From Micrasema longulum (Eukaryota > Arthropoda > Insecta > Trichoptera > Brachycentridae), in the NCBI GenBank assembly GCA_022494885.1, contig JAGVSM010003017.1:1-64000 (forward strand): 64,000 nt of DNA, written 5' to 3'. Made by a program: the position numbers and the translations under genes. The notes under the pieces are model-generated. The model saw only the letters and a program-made list of their open reading frames with translations, searched no databases and was not told where the DNA came from. Below are positions 1 through 11,099 of the stretch, piece by piece. Every line of letters starts with the position of its first letter. Positions within the stretch are counted from its first letter, which is position 1.

Positions 1-480
1 GATCCAGTGATTACAAAAATATTGATGTATTTCCGTAATGAATATTTAATTGAATACTTTACCTTTAATATAATAACTCTTATCTAGTAAGGTCCCTATA
101 TCACCGGAAAACCCCGTAATTAAGAATATAAACAAATAAGTAAAGAGCCATAAAATATAAAAATAATTCACCATGGAACCTAAATGATTGTCAATTAGGA
201 CGTTTGAATATTAAAAAATCATTTGTTGATTTATTATAATGGATACCTACAATAATGTGAAATCAAAATGTTTTAGCTGTTCATTAGGTAGTAATTATTA
301 CTCTACAAACCAAACGTAATTATTACTATACAAACTCTATTCTAGAAACTATTCTACAAACAAAACGTAATTGTGGTAAATAAAGTATATCAGCTCGATC
401 TTGATCCAAAAATTTTTCAGAAAAGCTTCTTCGATTTTGAGCTCTTCATAAGAGTCATATAAACTATCATCACTATCACT
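1..480. other. AT-rich intergenic DNA, nothing recognised
   Basis: No convincing coding region, tRNA-like box or repeat shared with the rest of the window was seen. The short open frames have no family resemblance. Confidence 0.5.
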
Positions 481-483
481 TAG

Positions 484-1104
484 GACAAGACAGATGCAAG
501 ACCTTGAACTGATAGGTGACTTTGTGTACCTCGGCTCGCTTATCTCCAACAACGGCAGTAGCAGACCTGAGATTGGTCGCAGGATTCAAATGTCCAAAGA
601 AGCAATGAACCGTTTGGAGAAGATTTGGCGAGATCGAAGTACATCAATAAACACAAAAAAGCGGTTGATGGAAGCCCTGGTATTCTCCGTTTTCCTATAT
701 GGGGGTGAAACGTGGACAATGCGTGCATACGAGAGGAAGAGGATCGATGCATTCGAGATGTGGTGTTGGAGAAGGCTGCTGCATGTGCCTTGGACAGCCA
801 GAAGGACGAATGCATCGATACTGGAAGAGCTCCATATTACAACTCGTCTATCAGTGGTGTGTTTGAGAAGGATACTGTTTTTCTTTGGACATATTGCTAG
901 ACGTGAGCCAGACAATCCAGAAAAGGCAATAATGTTGAGTTGAAGGTAGGAGGAGCCGGGGTAGAATCCCATATAGATGGACTGACCAAATAAAGGTGGC
1001 TACGGTGCTAAAATTTGATGAGTCAGTTCGTCGGGCTGAGGACAGACTGGAGTGGAACAGACTAATCAGAAGTGTTCATGGTGATCACGATCCTCAGCAT
1101 TGAG
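484..1104 (+). mobile_element. RTE-like LINE fragment, reverse transcriptase C-terminal part
   Basis: The translation carries the familiar end of an endonuclease-reverse transcriptase. A VYLGSLIS block is followed by LYGGETWTMR, FEMWCWRRLL, WTARRTNASILEEL, FGHIARREPDN and, after frameshifts near 935-960, GRRSRGRIPYRWTDQI. The 5' part with the catalytic domain is missing and the frame is broken, so this is a dead 5'-truncated copy. Related fragments lie at 5725-5955 and 23930-24620. The clade name is a family-level inference. Confidence 0.85.
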
Positions 1105-1625
1105 GGACCAACTTGGAAGAAGAATAGATATTGGAGTGTTTTATCATTATTTCGACTACTAGGAACTGAAATTAAATATGAAAGGAAAATATTACATTTC
1201 CTTTTATGTGTATAGTATTTTAAGTGGGTGTTATGTAAAACATGACGAAGATCTCAAATACAATGAAAATCGTTTGTATTTTCAACTTGATGCAAAATTT
1301 ATTTTCTCCTAAAAATGTAGAACGACGCGTTTTTACTTTTATACGACTTCGGAGTCTTTTGTGAAATGAATTGCATTGAAACACGGCGGCAAAATTTCTA
1401 TTCGACAAACCGAACACTTCTGAATAAATATTATTTTATAAACATGTGCATTTGATTCATTTTACGAAGCCGGTGCATTTCATGAATGCATTTTCATTGA
1501 AACGCAGTTATCGCGTCTTAATTTGGAAATTTGCTCTTTAATACTAACTGTACAGGCCTGAAAAAACTACTAAATATACGTAGTGCGCAAGTCAAATGTT
1601 TTGTTTTATTTGTTAGTGTAGACTA
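1105..1625. other. Intergenic DNA, nothing recognised
   Basis: AT-rich sequence between a LINE fragment and a foldback half-element. No gene or shared repeat was recognised. Confidence 0.4.
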
Positions 1626-1716
1626 AAGCTAGGGTTTCCTAGGACAGCGGTGCCCGTATCTTAACGGCCGTAGTGAACGGTGATGCGGTGGACAGCCGTC
1701 GTTCGTGCACGACGAA
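1626..1716 (+). repeat. Half copy of foldback element FB-1
   Basis: This is one arm of the inverted-repeat element seen complete at 10868-11096. It shares the block containing AACGGCCGTAGTGAACGGTG and the edge CTAGGGTTTCCTAGGACAGC. The opposite arm is absent. Confidence 0.75.
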
Positions 1717-1805
1717 AACACGACTTGGGAAGACACAAAGGAGTTGGCAACTGATAGAGATAGATGGAGGCTCTTTGTGGATACCATATACTCCAACTAG
1801 GGAGC
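1717..1805 (+). mobile_element. LINE tail remnant
   Basis: One frame reads ELATDRDRWRLFVDTIYS, the usual last residues of an RTE-type reverse transcriptase, just after the foldback arm. The rest of the element is not visible. Confidence 0.5.
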
Positions 1806-2157
1806 GGACATGGAATGATGAGTTTACAAAGTATTTACGAAAAAATACATAAATTACATGCAAAGTGAAAGGGGATGCAAACACCACCATGTCTGAACAT
1901 GCACTAAAATTAAGTCAATCATTTTCAGCGATATGTTTATAGGGGTGGGGATTAGGGAGATTGTTTAATTCGGAATGGATGGAATGATTATGTGTTTTCT
2001 GTTTAACAATATGATCTCGCGTGGTATTATTTATGGGGAAAAGGGCAATCGTTTGCTACCAACAAATGCTGAGAAAAATATTTTCATTCATCACAGCTCA
2101 CCAAACCTAACAGTAAAGGTATATACATACACACAATACAAAGCTAGCACAACGTGA
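1806..2157. other. Intergenic DNA, nothing recognised
   Basis: No gene or shared repeat was recognised. A 60-residue open frame at 1975 shows no family features. Confidence 0.35.
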
Positions 2158-2645
2158 AAGCTTGTTATTGAAACAATTCATTATACAATTACGAAAATGC
2201 TCCTATATACCTGCGCGAAAAATTTCAACGCTTATCAGTTCATGGTTTACCTCTTCGTTCTAATTCTCAAGGCACTCCTTAATACCCGTCCACAATTCCT
2301 CTTTCTTCTCTAACTCGTATAGTGTCCATGCGGCTCCACTGTGAAATCGTCTCCCATCCACCATCAGAGATGTTACTACATTATCTCTGTTTAAATCACG
2401 TCTGAAGAAACATCTCCTTTCTCTTCCTTAATCTCTCCTCCTTTCCTGTATCCTCTTTTTCCCTTTTTCCCGTTGAGTTATAGTTTTGATTTAAGGTAAT
2501 TTATAAACAAATACGTTTATTTCTACGTTTATATATAACTTGAATTATAAAAATTGAACTTTTATTGTATTGGTTGGTTGGAAGAAATTGCCATTTGGCA
2601 ATAAGCCCGCTAATGTACAAATAACATTATGTACAAAAAGTTGAA
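2158..2645 (+). mobile_element. LINE 3' tail, inverted relative to the copy at 63358-64000
   Basis: About 480 bp match the reverse complement of 63358-63800. The shared part includes the pyrimidine-rich stretch at about 2400-2470 and the end block with TTGCCATTTGGCAATAAGCC. The frame is broken (compare VHGLPLRSNSQGTLL in the other copy with VYLFVLILKALL here). It is a decayed 5'-truncated non-LTR retrotransposon. Confidence 0.75.
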
Positions 2646-3639
2646 TTAATAAAAAAAATGAAATGAAAATTCTTAAAAGAAAATGTTGATAAAACTTTTA
2701 AGGAAAAAATAATTAAATTGCTCATATGTAACAAGGCTTAATATTGATTATTATTTTATGGGAACAATCATATATTTATTTTTTTGTACATAAATTTTTG
2801 TGTAATAATACGTATGCTTTTAGTTCTTAATAATGTTTGTATTACTTTTTAATATTATATAATTTCTCTAACCTTTTTCTTTGTAAAGAAAAAATAAGAA
2901 ACCTGCTGACAAGCCGGTTTCGCGGTTTAGTGGGTTTTTTTCTGTTTATGTTGGCCTTCTTAAATAAAAATGAATCCAAAAAATTAAAAAATTTTTTTTT
3001 TTTTTTTTTTTAAAAAGCAGAATAGTTCGGATACCGAATAGTAGCCGAATTTTTGTGGCATCTCTGGAGTAATAATATTAACTGACCGCCGACATTTTGA
3101 CTGGCATAAATCCACCATTTTGAAATTATTTATTAACACAGGATTTGAAACTAACCTCACTAATAGCAAATACAGCATCAGAATGTCCATTAATCTTTAT
3201 TTCCCGAGTTTTTCGTTATCCTCTATTACAAGCTAAGCCGTCCGCCATTTTGTGTGGGAAAATATATTACTTTTTAATGAACTCCAAAATAACTAAATAA
3301 TATAAAATTAAAAGCACTAACTTTGGGGTTATTCATTATAATAAAATAACTTATTTATTTTATTTATTTACTTAATCAAATATATAATACATATACATAG
3401 TTTAAAAATGAAAATGTTGGTACATTCAATATAATTTTATTTTTATTTATGGATGTAGCCACTCCATTGGCCCACAGGCACGTTCCGGAGTGTCAGTGTA
3501 TTATTTATTTTATACATAATTGTACATACTTTCACATCAATTGTTGTGTAAAATTAAAAAAAAAAAAACATACATATATCAATAAAATGATAAAGGATTT
3601 TCAAGAAACTAAAATTATATTCATATATATGAAACATAT
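2646..3639. other. AT-rich DNA with homopolymer runs
   Basis: This contains an A/T run at about 2988-3012 and low-complexity AT DNA. A short piece at 2897-2940 vaguely resembles the SINE-A tail (CTGCTGACAAGCC) but is too degenerate to call. No gene was recognised. Confidence 0.4.
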
Positions 3640-4480
3640 TCCTTAAGCTTTCTGTCTAGTCTTTTGAGCAATCCATTCATGGACTCGAGCTTTGAAAATA
3701 CTGTTTTTAATTTTGTTCACCAATATGTCCTTGTTTAAAAAGTTGTAAAGCTTAGGGGCCAGAAAAGTATAATGCCTTTGTCCGTAATTTATTTTTTTCT
3801 TTGGGAGCAGAAGTATCATTTTCTGTCTTTGCCTAGTGTCGTAAATTTGTTGTCCGTCATTATGTCTCTCAGGATTTTGAAGAAAATGTCTTAAAATTGT
3901 CTCTATGTATATTTGTTTTATGTCTAGTACTGGAAATTCTGTAAAAAGTCAGTCTGTAGAGTATTGGTAAGGCTTTTTGTTGGGTACTCTTAGTAAGGCT
4001 TTTTGTGCTTTCATTAATGGCTCTAATGTGGTTTTACTTGTTCCTCCCCATCCTATTATTCCATAACCAATAATTTATTGTGCCAGAGCATAGTATAGAT
4101 TAATTAAAGTTGTTTTGATTAGGATGTTTCTAACTTTTTAAAATAAATATATCATTTTTCTTAGTTTGGTTGCTGTCTTATCTACGTGTATGTTCCATTT
4201 TAAGTAACTGTCAATGTGCATACCTAGATATTTTGTATTATCGACCTTTTCCATAGTTTGGCAGTAACAATCGCTGTTTCTTGCATTTGTACATTCGTGA
4301 ATTTTAAGGGTTCTTTAGATTTGCTGATTCTGTTTGTCTATACTAAAAGTCAGATATTTTGTTTTGTGCGCGTTAAGTGTAAGTAAGTTATAATCTAGCC
4401 ATGTTTTCGTCTTTTCCAAGGCTTTCTCACTTTTATTGTACACTTCCTTCCAGCTTTTAATATTATTTATTTGACACTTT
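3640..4480 (-). mobile_element. LINE reverse transcriptase C-terminal fragment
   Basis: On the minus strand the sequence translates, with several stops, to TKYLGMHIDSYLKWNIHVDK, then GYGIIGWGGTSK, then LLLPKKKINYGQRHYTFLAP and a final KARVHEWIAQKTRQKA. This is the downstream part of a non-LTR retrotransposon polymerase protein. The same family is present at 35030-36030 (+). It is inactive because the frame is broken and the element is truncated. Confidence 0.8.
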
Positions 4481-4779
4481 ATATACATAAACAATATATA
4501 TACATATGTATAAGGGTGGGCATATTGCCTTAAGGCAATTTCTCCCTACCTACCCAAACCGTTAGCATGGAATAAAAGCACCGTATCATCTGCGAAAGTT
4601 TTTAGCTTCTAGCTAGGTCTAGGAAAGCCTAGCTAGAAAACCTAGCTAGGAAAGCTAGGTCTTTGAAATAACACAGCATTATGTGCCGATGATGACAGTT
4701 TCTTGATTCGTTATTTTCCAAGTTGCACAAAATCGATGTTTGTTATTTTTTAATATATAATTCAATGATGTGGCCAGTA

Positions 4780-5390
4780 ATGAGCAACGAATGAATATAG
4801 TAATGTCAGGAGCAACTCTGAAAAACGCGAAAGAGTTTGTGTACCTTGGAAACAGGATCGAGTCGACTGCCGCATACACCGAGCGAGGCTTGCGTTTAAC
4901 AAAAGATTTTTGAGTCAAATAATATCAATCTAAAACTCCGCAAGCAACTTGCTAAGACATATGTATGGAACATATTGATGTACGGTTGTGAGACATGGTG
5001 CCTTAGCGAAAGAGATAAAAAAAGACTATAGGCCTTCGAGATGTGGTGCCACAGAAAAATATTAGGAATTTGCTGGAGAGACCACATCACTAATGACGAG
5101 GTTCTCAACAGAATCGAAAAAGGTAGGCACCTAATCAAAACCATCTCAGAGAGGCGAACCCGATGGATCAGCCACATTATGCGCTATAAGAGTCTCCTGC
5201 ATGACATCATAGAGGGAATGGCTGAGGGGACAAATTATAGAGGGCGCCCCCGACGGGAATATTTGGAGCAAGTGTGCGAAGATTTTAACTGCGCCTCATA
5301 TGTCGAGCTGAAGAGGGCTACAGAAAATAGAGACCAATGGAGGACGAGATGCAGGACTTTGCTGCAAACCAATCCCCAGGATTGAGACTG
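4780..5390 (+). mobile_element. LINE reverse transcriptase C-terminal fragment (second family)
   Basis: The first part is frameshifted (AKEFVYLGNRIES). The last 114 residues form an open frame from 5041 with MWCHRKILGICWRDHITNDE, WISHIMRY and GRPRREYLEQV. This is a typical truncated tail of an insect non-LTR retrotransposon polymerase. No active-site part remains. Confidence 0.8.
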
Positions 5391-5720
5391 CAAAGAAAAG
5401 AAATTCAATGATTAATTTACGGATTACATCATCATCTTGACCACTGATTCAATAATATTTAATCAATTTGAATATACAACATGGCACTGGCCATTTAAGA
5501 CAGAATTGTCACCAAATAAATAGTTAATATAATAGGTAAATAGGGACTCTGTGGATTTCAATCGAAAATTAATGTGATGTCTGGAGACATTGGATCAACA
5601 TAAATTAAAATAACCTAAGTAACTCACACGATTTGTACCCCCTTGTGTTTTAACTAAGTGATTCCTTACACATTTGACTGAAACGTAATAAAACGTTTGA
5701 AAATTGGATGTTTAAAAAAA
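5391..5720. other. Intergenic DNA, nothing recognised
   Basis: No coding signal or shared repeat was seen. Confidence 0.4.
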
Positions 5721-5724
5721 AACT

Positions 5725-5965
5725 AATAGTTCGCCTATCGGCCATATGCTGCCAACGTATGCTGCAGTTCTTCGGTCATATAGTCACGTGACCCAGAAAA
5801 TCTGGAAAAAATAATAATCACGGGCAGTGTGCCAGGACGAAGAAGCAGAGGCAGAGCTGCAGCTCGATGGGTCGACCAGGTGAAAACAACCTCACGGACG
5901 ACCCTATATAGAACTGTGGAGAGTGGAGACGCTTTGTCAGTGAGAATACCAATGATCACGACCCT
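5725..5965 (+). mobile_element. RTE-like LINE remnant
   Basis: In the plus frame it reads SRDPENLEKIIITGSVPGRR and AAARWVDQVKTT, matching 24311-24620 and the 484-1104 family. It is a short dead fragment. Confidence 0.75.
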
Positions 5966-6445
5966 CAAAAGAAGAAGAATATAATAGTGACGTAATTTTT
6001 TACTCAAGTGGGCATCGTTCTGTCTACTAAAGTCACTCTTTACAAGAGGTATCATAGAAGATAGCGTTTGTAATCGAGGCCCTCCATTAAATAGAGAAAT
6101 AATAATATAGATGAAAGAATCTTTCCCTCAACGCGAAATCTAAACCGTTGTACTCTTGGAGTATATACATCTTAGAGTCCGTACTATTCCAAAGTTTGTA
6201 AGAATTTTTGAAAAGGGGGCGTGGTCGTTTGTTTAGCGAAGACGTTTTTCGTTTCCAGATGTTTATAAAACAGGGTTGTCACAAATGCGCGACTTTAGGT
6301 AATTTTTTACAGAGATCGGTAGGGAGTACAATAAAAACGTTTATTTTAATTTAGTAACAAGTTTACTAAAAACATTTTTAATAAATAAAAGCAAGCAATA
6401 ATAAACATTACAAATAACATTGTTGGGTACATAAATTAATTTAAT
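5966..6445. other. Intergenic DNA, nothing recognised
   Basis: No coding signal or recognised repeat. Confidence 0.4.
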
Positions 6446-6566
6446 AAACAAATATGCAATTACATATAATAAAAAAGTAAAACTGCAATAAAGTCAATTT
6501 ATAGAGTTTGAAAATTAACCAATTTGTCAAAATGTTGTCATACTCTGACGGCAGGTTGTAACTCAC

Positions 6567-6637
6567 ATCTTTAAAAACTGGTTGAACGGGGTCTCCAATT
6601 CCAAAATATTTTCCGAATTCGATGTTTGATTTGAAAA
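6567..6637 (-). other. Possible short coding exon, unidentified
   Basis: A good 3' splice site (TTACTGTTTTCAG) is followed by an open frame reading FKSNIEFGKYFGIGDPVQPV. It then meets a strong 5' splice site match (GTGAGT) at 6566-6561, or can read on to a stop near 6449. The composition looks protein-like, unlike nearby AT-rich DNA. I recognise no family and no flanking exons, so this may be chance or a gene relic. Confidence 0.25.
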
Positions 6638-6734
6638 CTGAAAACAGTAACCTCTATTAAATTTTATATTTAAACTTGTATCTTTTGATAGAGATCACCC
6701 ATCAAATTTAGTGATTTGGAGAAATCACACCGTT

Positions 6735-6845
6735 TCACCGAAGAGGTACGCAGAGAGGATTGAACGCCATATCACTCTGTCTTTGGATGTAGATTTTGCT
6801 TCCTCTATATTCATACATCTTCTCATGCACGTACACGGACTTTTC
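6735..6845 (-). mobile_element. LINE tail remnant
   Basis: The reverse complement contains CMRRCMNIEEAKS-like coding and the YLF end, matching the last residues of the LINE at 12930-13925 and 28880-29395. Only the extreme 3' end remains. Confidence 0.65.
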
Positions 6846-7500
6846 CGACTTTATGGTATATAAATATGAAATAACTGTATATTTACCGATAGAGAGTTAG
6901 GTTTTTGAAAACACAGCACGGCACCATTTATTACAACCTAAATTAACTAATTAAAATGAAAAAAAACTTAAATTACTTAAAAAATTCATTTTAAAAACTT
7001 AAATTAATTTTAAAAACTTAAATTAATATTATGCTTATAAATTGAATGATAAGATGATTACACTAATAAATAACATTTAAGTGAATACGTAATATTTTAA
7101 GGTAATGCACAGCCCTGGCAGTCTTAATTTTAAGAGCCGCCCCAAAACGTGGTCATAAAAAATACTATTCAAAATTGGCGCAGATATATTTTCATCTCTT
7201 TTAGTTACATTCAATAAACGACAATTTCACATGCTTTTAATGAGATAAAAAGAGAAATAATTATTTCCAGATGTCGGTTGACTCGGTAAAAGGTTGTCGA
7301 GTTTGCATGTCTTGAACATTTAAAGAAATATTTGGATATAAACGATTGAAAAATATGTTTTAAATGACATAAATCAAATGTATAAGCTATTTGAATCACA
7401 GAAACAAATGCTTTAATAATTGCGCAAATAATAGTAAAAAAATAGTGGTGCATTTATGTTGAAAACTACCAAAAAACGTATTAATGTGAAAATTTATAAT
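6846..7500. other. AT-rich intergenic DNA
   Basis: Tandem-like short repeats of an AAACTTAAATTA word occur at about 6960-7025. Otherwise nothing was recognised. Confidence 0.4.
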
Positions 7501-7513
7501 ATTTGATAAATAC

Positions 7514-7569
7514 CTGTGATAACTGAAGCATTTTCTCCCTTTTCCAGTTCTATTTGAACATCTTTTCAT
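7514..7569 (-). other. Possible first coding exon with THAP-like start
   Basis: A minus-strand ATG at 7569 opens MKRCSNRTGKGRKCFSYH and ends at a GT donor (CACAG|GTATTT). The C-x-NR...F-x-YH arrangement is reminiscent of the beginning of a THAP zinc finger, where the exon often ends near this point. The usual first cysteine spacing is not met and no second exon was found. This is weak evidence only. Confidence 0.2.
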
Positions 7570-7789
7570 GGCACAAGTCGGTATAATAAATTTGGATATA
7601 ATAAGCACTAAATACGTTAAACAATCATCAAAATACCGACAGAGCGTTTGACAGTTCGAAACAATACTGGCCGCGAACGTAAAAAATGAGCATCGTAAAA
7701 TTCTAAAATCGACTACAAAACAAAAAATGAGAACCGTACCCACGAATTTTTTTTTGGCTCTCTTTCTCTCATGAGGAACATATTGTAAA

Positions 7790-8370
7790 ATATGAATCCG
7801 CTATAACAGGCAACATGCATTGGATTGGTATTTTTTTTTGTTATCCCTCTACAGATGTATATACTCTAAGGTTGTACTGCTGATGTTTGGCGATTTGAAA
7901 ACGAATTAGCCGATCTCTTCCATAGTACCTACGTTCGGATTGAATGTCGCTACAACGCTAGTAAAAATATAATTTGAGTGCATTGAGGAGTATTAAGCCT
8001 TAACAACTTCCTTGACGTCAGCCAGATGTCAGGTGTTCTGTGGATCGTGGCTCACGTTAAATTATTACCACTTAAGTACCAACTATGAAACACGATGGCA
8101 CAAAAGTATTCCATTTAACATAATACGTTTTTTTAATTATTTATTACATTTATTACAAAGTTACCAAGCTATACGTAGCAATTTTACAAAAGAGCCTATG
8201 AGGAAGTACAGTGCTTTTTATGTATTTTTTTATTTGGTAACAAAGGGTAATTTATTATACAATTGCATGCAATTTGAGGCAAATGAATTACTTATGATTT
8301 GCAATCTAGTAGTGGGCACAGCTTGTTTTTTTTTCTTGTGTTGTGAACATGGGTTCCCATGGGGGAATCT
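7790..8370. other. Intergenic DNA, nothing recognised
   Basis: The 123-residue open frame at 8012 shows no family signature and overlaps the LINE end. I do not call it a gene. Confidence 0.4.
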
Positions 8371-8374
8371 CTAT

Positions 8375-9020
8375 TCCTTGTGACTGTCAATATATTGATT
8401 TCTTTAAACTTATCTCTAAGTGAATCTCTAGGATTCATATTGTAAATTGCTCGAACAGCTCTCTTTTGCAGCACAATCATATCTGCAGCATTTCCCCACA
8501 GCAGTATACCGTAAGACATGACGCTGCGGAAGTAATTGAAATAGACCAACCTAGCTGTTTCTACATTAGTAAGATGTCGAATTCTCGAAGTCCGTTTGAT
8601 AAACCAGGTGGATTGAAATGTTATGCCTAAGAATAAAGCAGTATCAAGAAGATCCAAGTCCTTATCTCTATTAATGTCGACGAGGAATAGGAAAGGTCCT
8701 AATATAGAACCTTGTGGTACACCTATTGTAAAAGTTGATCCTTGAGATCGTGTACATCCACCCTTTAAATCCTATCATTTAAGTAAGAAGAAATCAAATT
8801 AAAGCAGAACCTCTAGTTCCATAGTACTATAGTTTCCTGACCAACGTATCATGCCGAACACAGTCAAATGCCTTGGACAATTCACAAAATATGCCATTGG
8901 CATCGTGTGACTCCCCCCACGCATCAAAGATATGTTTAATTAATGCAACATCAGCATCAGTTGTCGATAGACTCTGTAAAGCCAAATTATTTTTTATGTA
9001 TGCGTATACGTATATCATTA
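8375..9020 (-). mobile_element. LINE reverse transcriptase fragment
   Basis: Three pieces of a polymerase can be read on the minus strand. They are CELSKAFDCVRHDTLVRKL at 8827-8900, GVPQGSILGPFLFLVDIN at about 8680-8735, and the downstream thumb part with TARLVYFNYFRSVMSYGILL and LQKRAVRAIYNM at 8430-8560. Frames are disrupted and the YADD segment is missing. It is a dead copy of a jockey/CR1-like element. Confidence 0.85.
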
Positions 9021-9239
9021 AGCAAAAGATGTTTTTGAAGTTGATTTAAATATTTTTTTCGTATATTTTACTAAATGCGAGTAAAACAGAGAGTCTGAAA
9101 TTGAAATGGTCGAAAGTGCTACCAGATTTAAAAAAGAGCGTTATGTTTCAAATTATTAGGTTCATAACTGAAAGATATGAAATACAGCAGAGTAAAAAAA
9201 TAAATTATTTAACTAATTAATAGTAGAGTAAAAAATATT

Positions 9240-9645
9240 TTTATTTAAATATAATTACGCCCAATGGGCATTTTAAGGACATATTTATGCATAGAAAATT
9301 ATTATTTAAAAAAAGTAAAAAGACACAATGGTATATAGTAGACTTTGTGGGAGTGGAAGCGGGAGAGAGATGTTTATAATTGAATTTGATTCAGTGATCA
9401 TTTGAAAGAAGACAACTTGTTATCAAAAAAATCAAGACTTGTATGTTTGTTGGCAGACCTAAGAATTCTGGGCATAGGGGGATGAAAATCATAGTTAGTT
9501 CTATGGTTATCGGTATGAAAGAGTAAGTTTTGTCTGAGGTTTCTAGTTGGGATATTTAATATTATTGAGCTCAGTAGTTCAGGCGCATCAAATAGTGAGT
9601 TGAGAATTTTAAATAGGACTAGAAGGTCGAATTTATTTTTGAAGA
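9240..9645 (-). mobile_element. LINE tail (HRTNY family)
   Basis: The minus strand reads LRQNLLFHTDNHRTNYDF followed by LDFFDNKLSSFK, the counterpart of the coding tail at 47237-47653. The 3' untranslated end at 9283-9360 recurs at about 16430-16500, just upstream of PITRM1. Confidence 0.7.
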
Positions 9646-9689
9646 GAAGATTATAAGTTATTAATATTAATGATTATTTTTATAAGTAT

Positions 9690-10450
9690 TTACAATTTTA
9701 AATTCCCGTGAAAATGGTCTTTTTCAACTTTTTTGTGACCGTATAAAATTAAAGAGAACATCGTCATGTATCTTGACGTCACAATTATAAAGGCCAAACA
9801 TGTCGCGTTTTTTTTCTTTAAAAAAATTATTTACGGTAACATTTCGTTAATCCCAAACTTTCCTTCTTTTAAAAAACACGCACTATCCTGGATTAAAAAT
9901 AAAGATATTAATTATTTTCCTATCATATATTTTGTTTTCCTTTAATAATAAGGAATATTTTTTTATTTTTTTTTTAATCATTAAAAAATACAAAAGTAGG
10001 TACGTCCTAATTTTTTACAAAATACATTGATTTTCTCTTTCTTATATTATTTAAAAATATTATACCCGTCTATTTATTAAAGGAGTGAAAAATTACAATT
10101 TGTATGTTTCTTTTTTACCTTTTTGCAATTTAAAAAAAAAAAAAAAAAACTAATTTGTTTAGTTTTAATTATTTAGTTGAATTAAATAGTTATATTTCAT
10201 ATTATATATAACATAACAAATTGTTCACTGATGTGATTATTTCTGTTAAACTTTCAATTGTAAGAGGTTCTTTGAACCGTTGATTTATAAATAAATAAAT
10301 AAATACCCACGAACAGGCCATGGCCTATTGGGATTTTTCGTTTACCATTCTTACTGTTAATATGTATTTCATTGCTATGTAATGATTCTTTTTTTAATAC
10401 TCTGTTTTGCCTCTTATGTATATTGTAAAAAAACAAAAAATTATAAGTAA
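9690..10450 (+). repeat. Interspersed repeat, inverted copy at 53690-54175
   Basis: Two blocks match the reverse complement of 53740-54170. One is around CACGAACAGGCCATGGCCTA (10310-10330). The other is around GCACTATCCTGGATT (9880-9895). It is probably the 3' region of a non-LTR retrotransposon. No protein motif was seen. Confidence 0.55.
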
Positions 10451-10819
10451 AAAAATAAATTAATAAATTTTGTAGGGACATATTATTTGATAACTTATTC
10501 ACAATATCCGTATTGATTTTGAAAAGACAACTAACTTTTATAAATCCATTTCGTATTTTTTTATCGGTATTCGTAATATGTGATATTTCCTCAGAGTAAT
10601 AATACGTGAACCTATAGAGAAGCCCTATCACTATATTTCATAGAACGCAAGCGATGTTGGTTTGTTGGTTAGCAACCAATTGGTGGTCATTTTGTTTTGT
10701 TTGACAACATAAACATAACGGTTCGATCGGTTGCTTTTGTCGCTGTGCTTGGCTTTGTTTGTAAATAACTTGGATATTTACGTTATAATAAATAAAAATC
10801 CACTATTGTGAATTGCAGT

Positions 10820-10864
10820 ATGTTTGGTTGCAGCAGTAGGAGCGTCAGGAGTCAGTTTTTACAG
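10820..10864 (+). other. Possible first coding exon, unidentified
   Basis: An ATG opens 15 codons (MFGCSSRSVRSQFLQ) and runs into an AG|GTAAAG donor. A distinctive 200-bp leader precedes it and no shared repeat is visible there. The foldback element FB-1 begins at once after the donor. No downstream exon was found, so the call is speculative. Confidence 0.2.
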
Positions 10865-10867
10865 GTA

Positions 10868-11096
10868 AAGCTAGGCCCATATCTAGTGCCCATATCTTAA
10901 CGGCCGTTGTGAACGGTGATGCGGTAGGCAGCCGTCGTAGCGGGGACTAGAGAGTGGTTTTATTTTTTAACGGTGTTATCAACACTATTTTTATAGGAAA
11001 CCACTTTCTAGTCACCGTTACGACGGCTGTCAACCGTATCACTGTTCACTACGGCCGTTAAAATACGAGCACCGCTGTCCTAGGAAACCCTAGCTT
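10868..11096. mobile_element. Foldback MITE FB-1, full length
   Basis: Two arms of about 100 bp face each other. Left-arm words such as TTAACGGCCGT and CGGTGATGCGGT recur inverted in the right arm (ACGGCCGTTAAAAT, ACCGTATCAC). The outer edges are AAGCTAGG and CCTAGCTT. There is no coding capacity. A half copy lies at 1626-1716. Confidence 0.8.
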
Positions 11097-11099
11097 AAT

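Noticed and set aside
2897..2940. SINE-A tail-like piece
   Set aside because: It shares only CTGCTGACAAGCC and a loose stem; too short and diverged to call.
7211..7743. Overlapping minus-strand frames of 80 and 115 residues
   Set aside because: Composition is that of random AT-rich DNA; only the 19-residue start at 7569 has any family resemblance.
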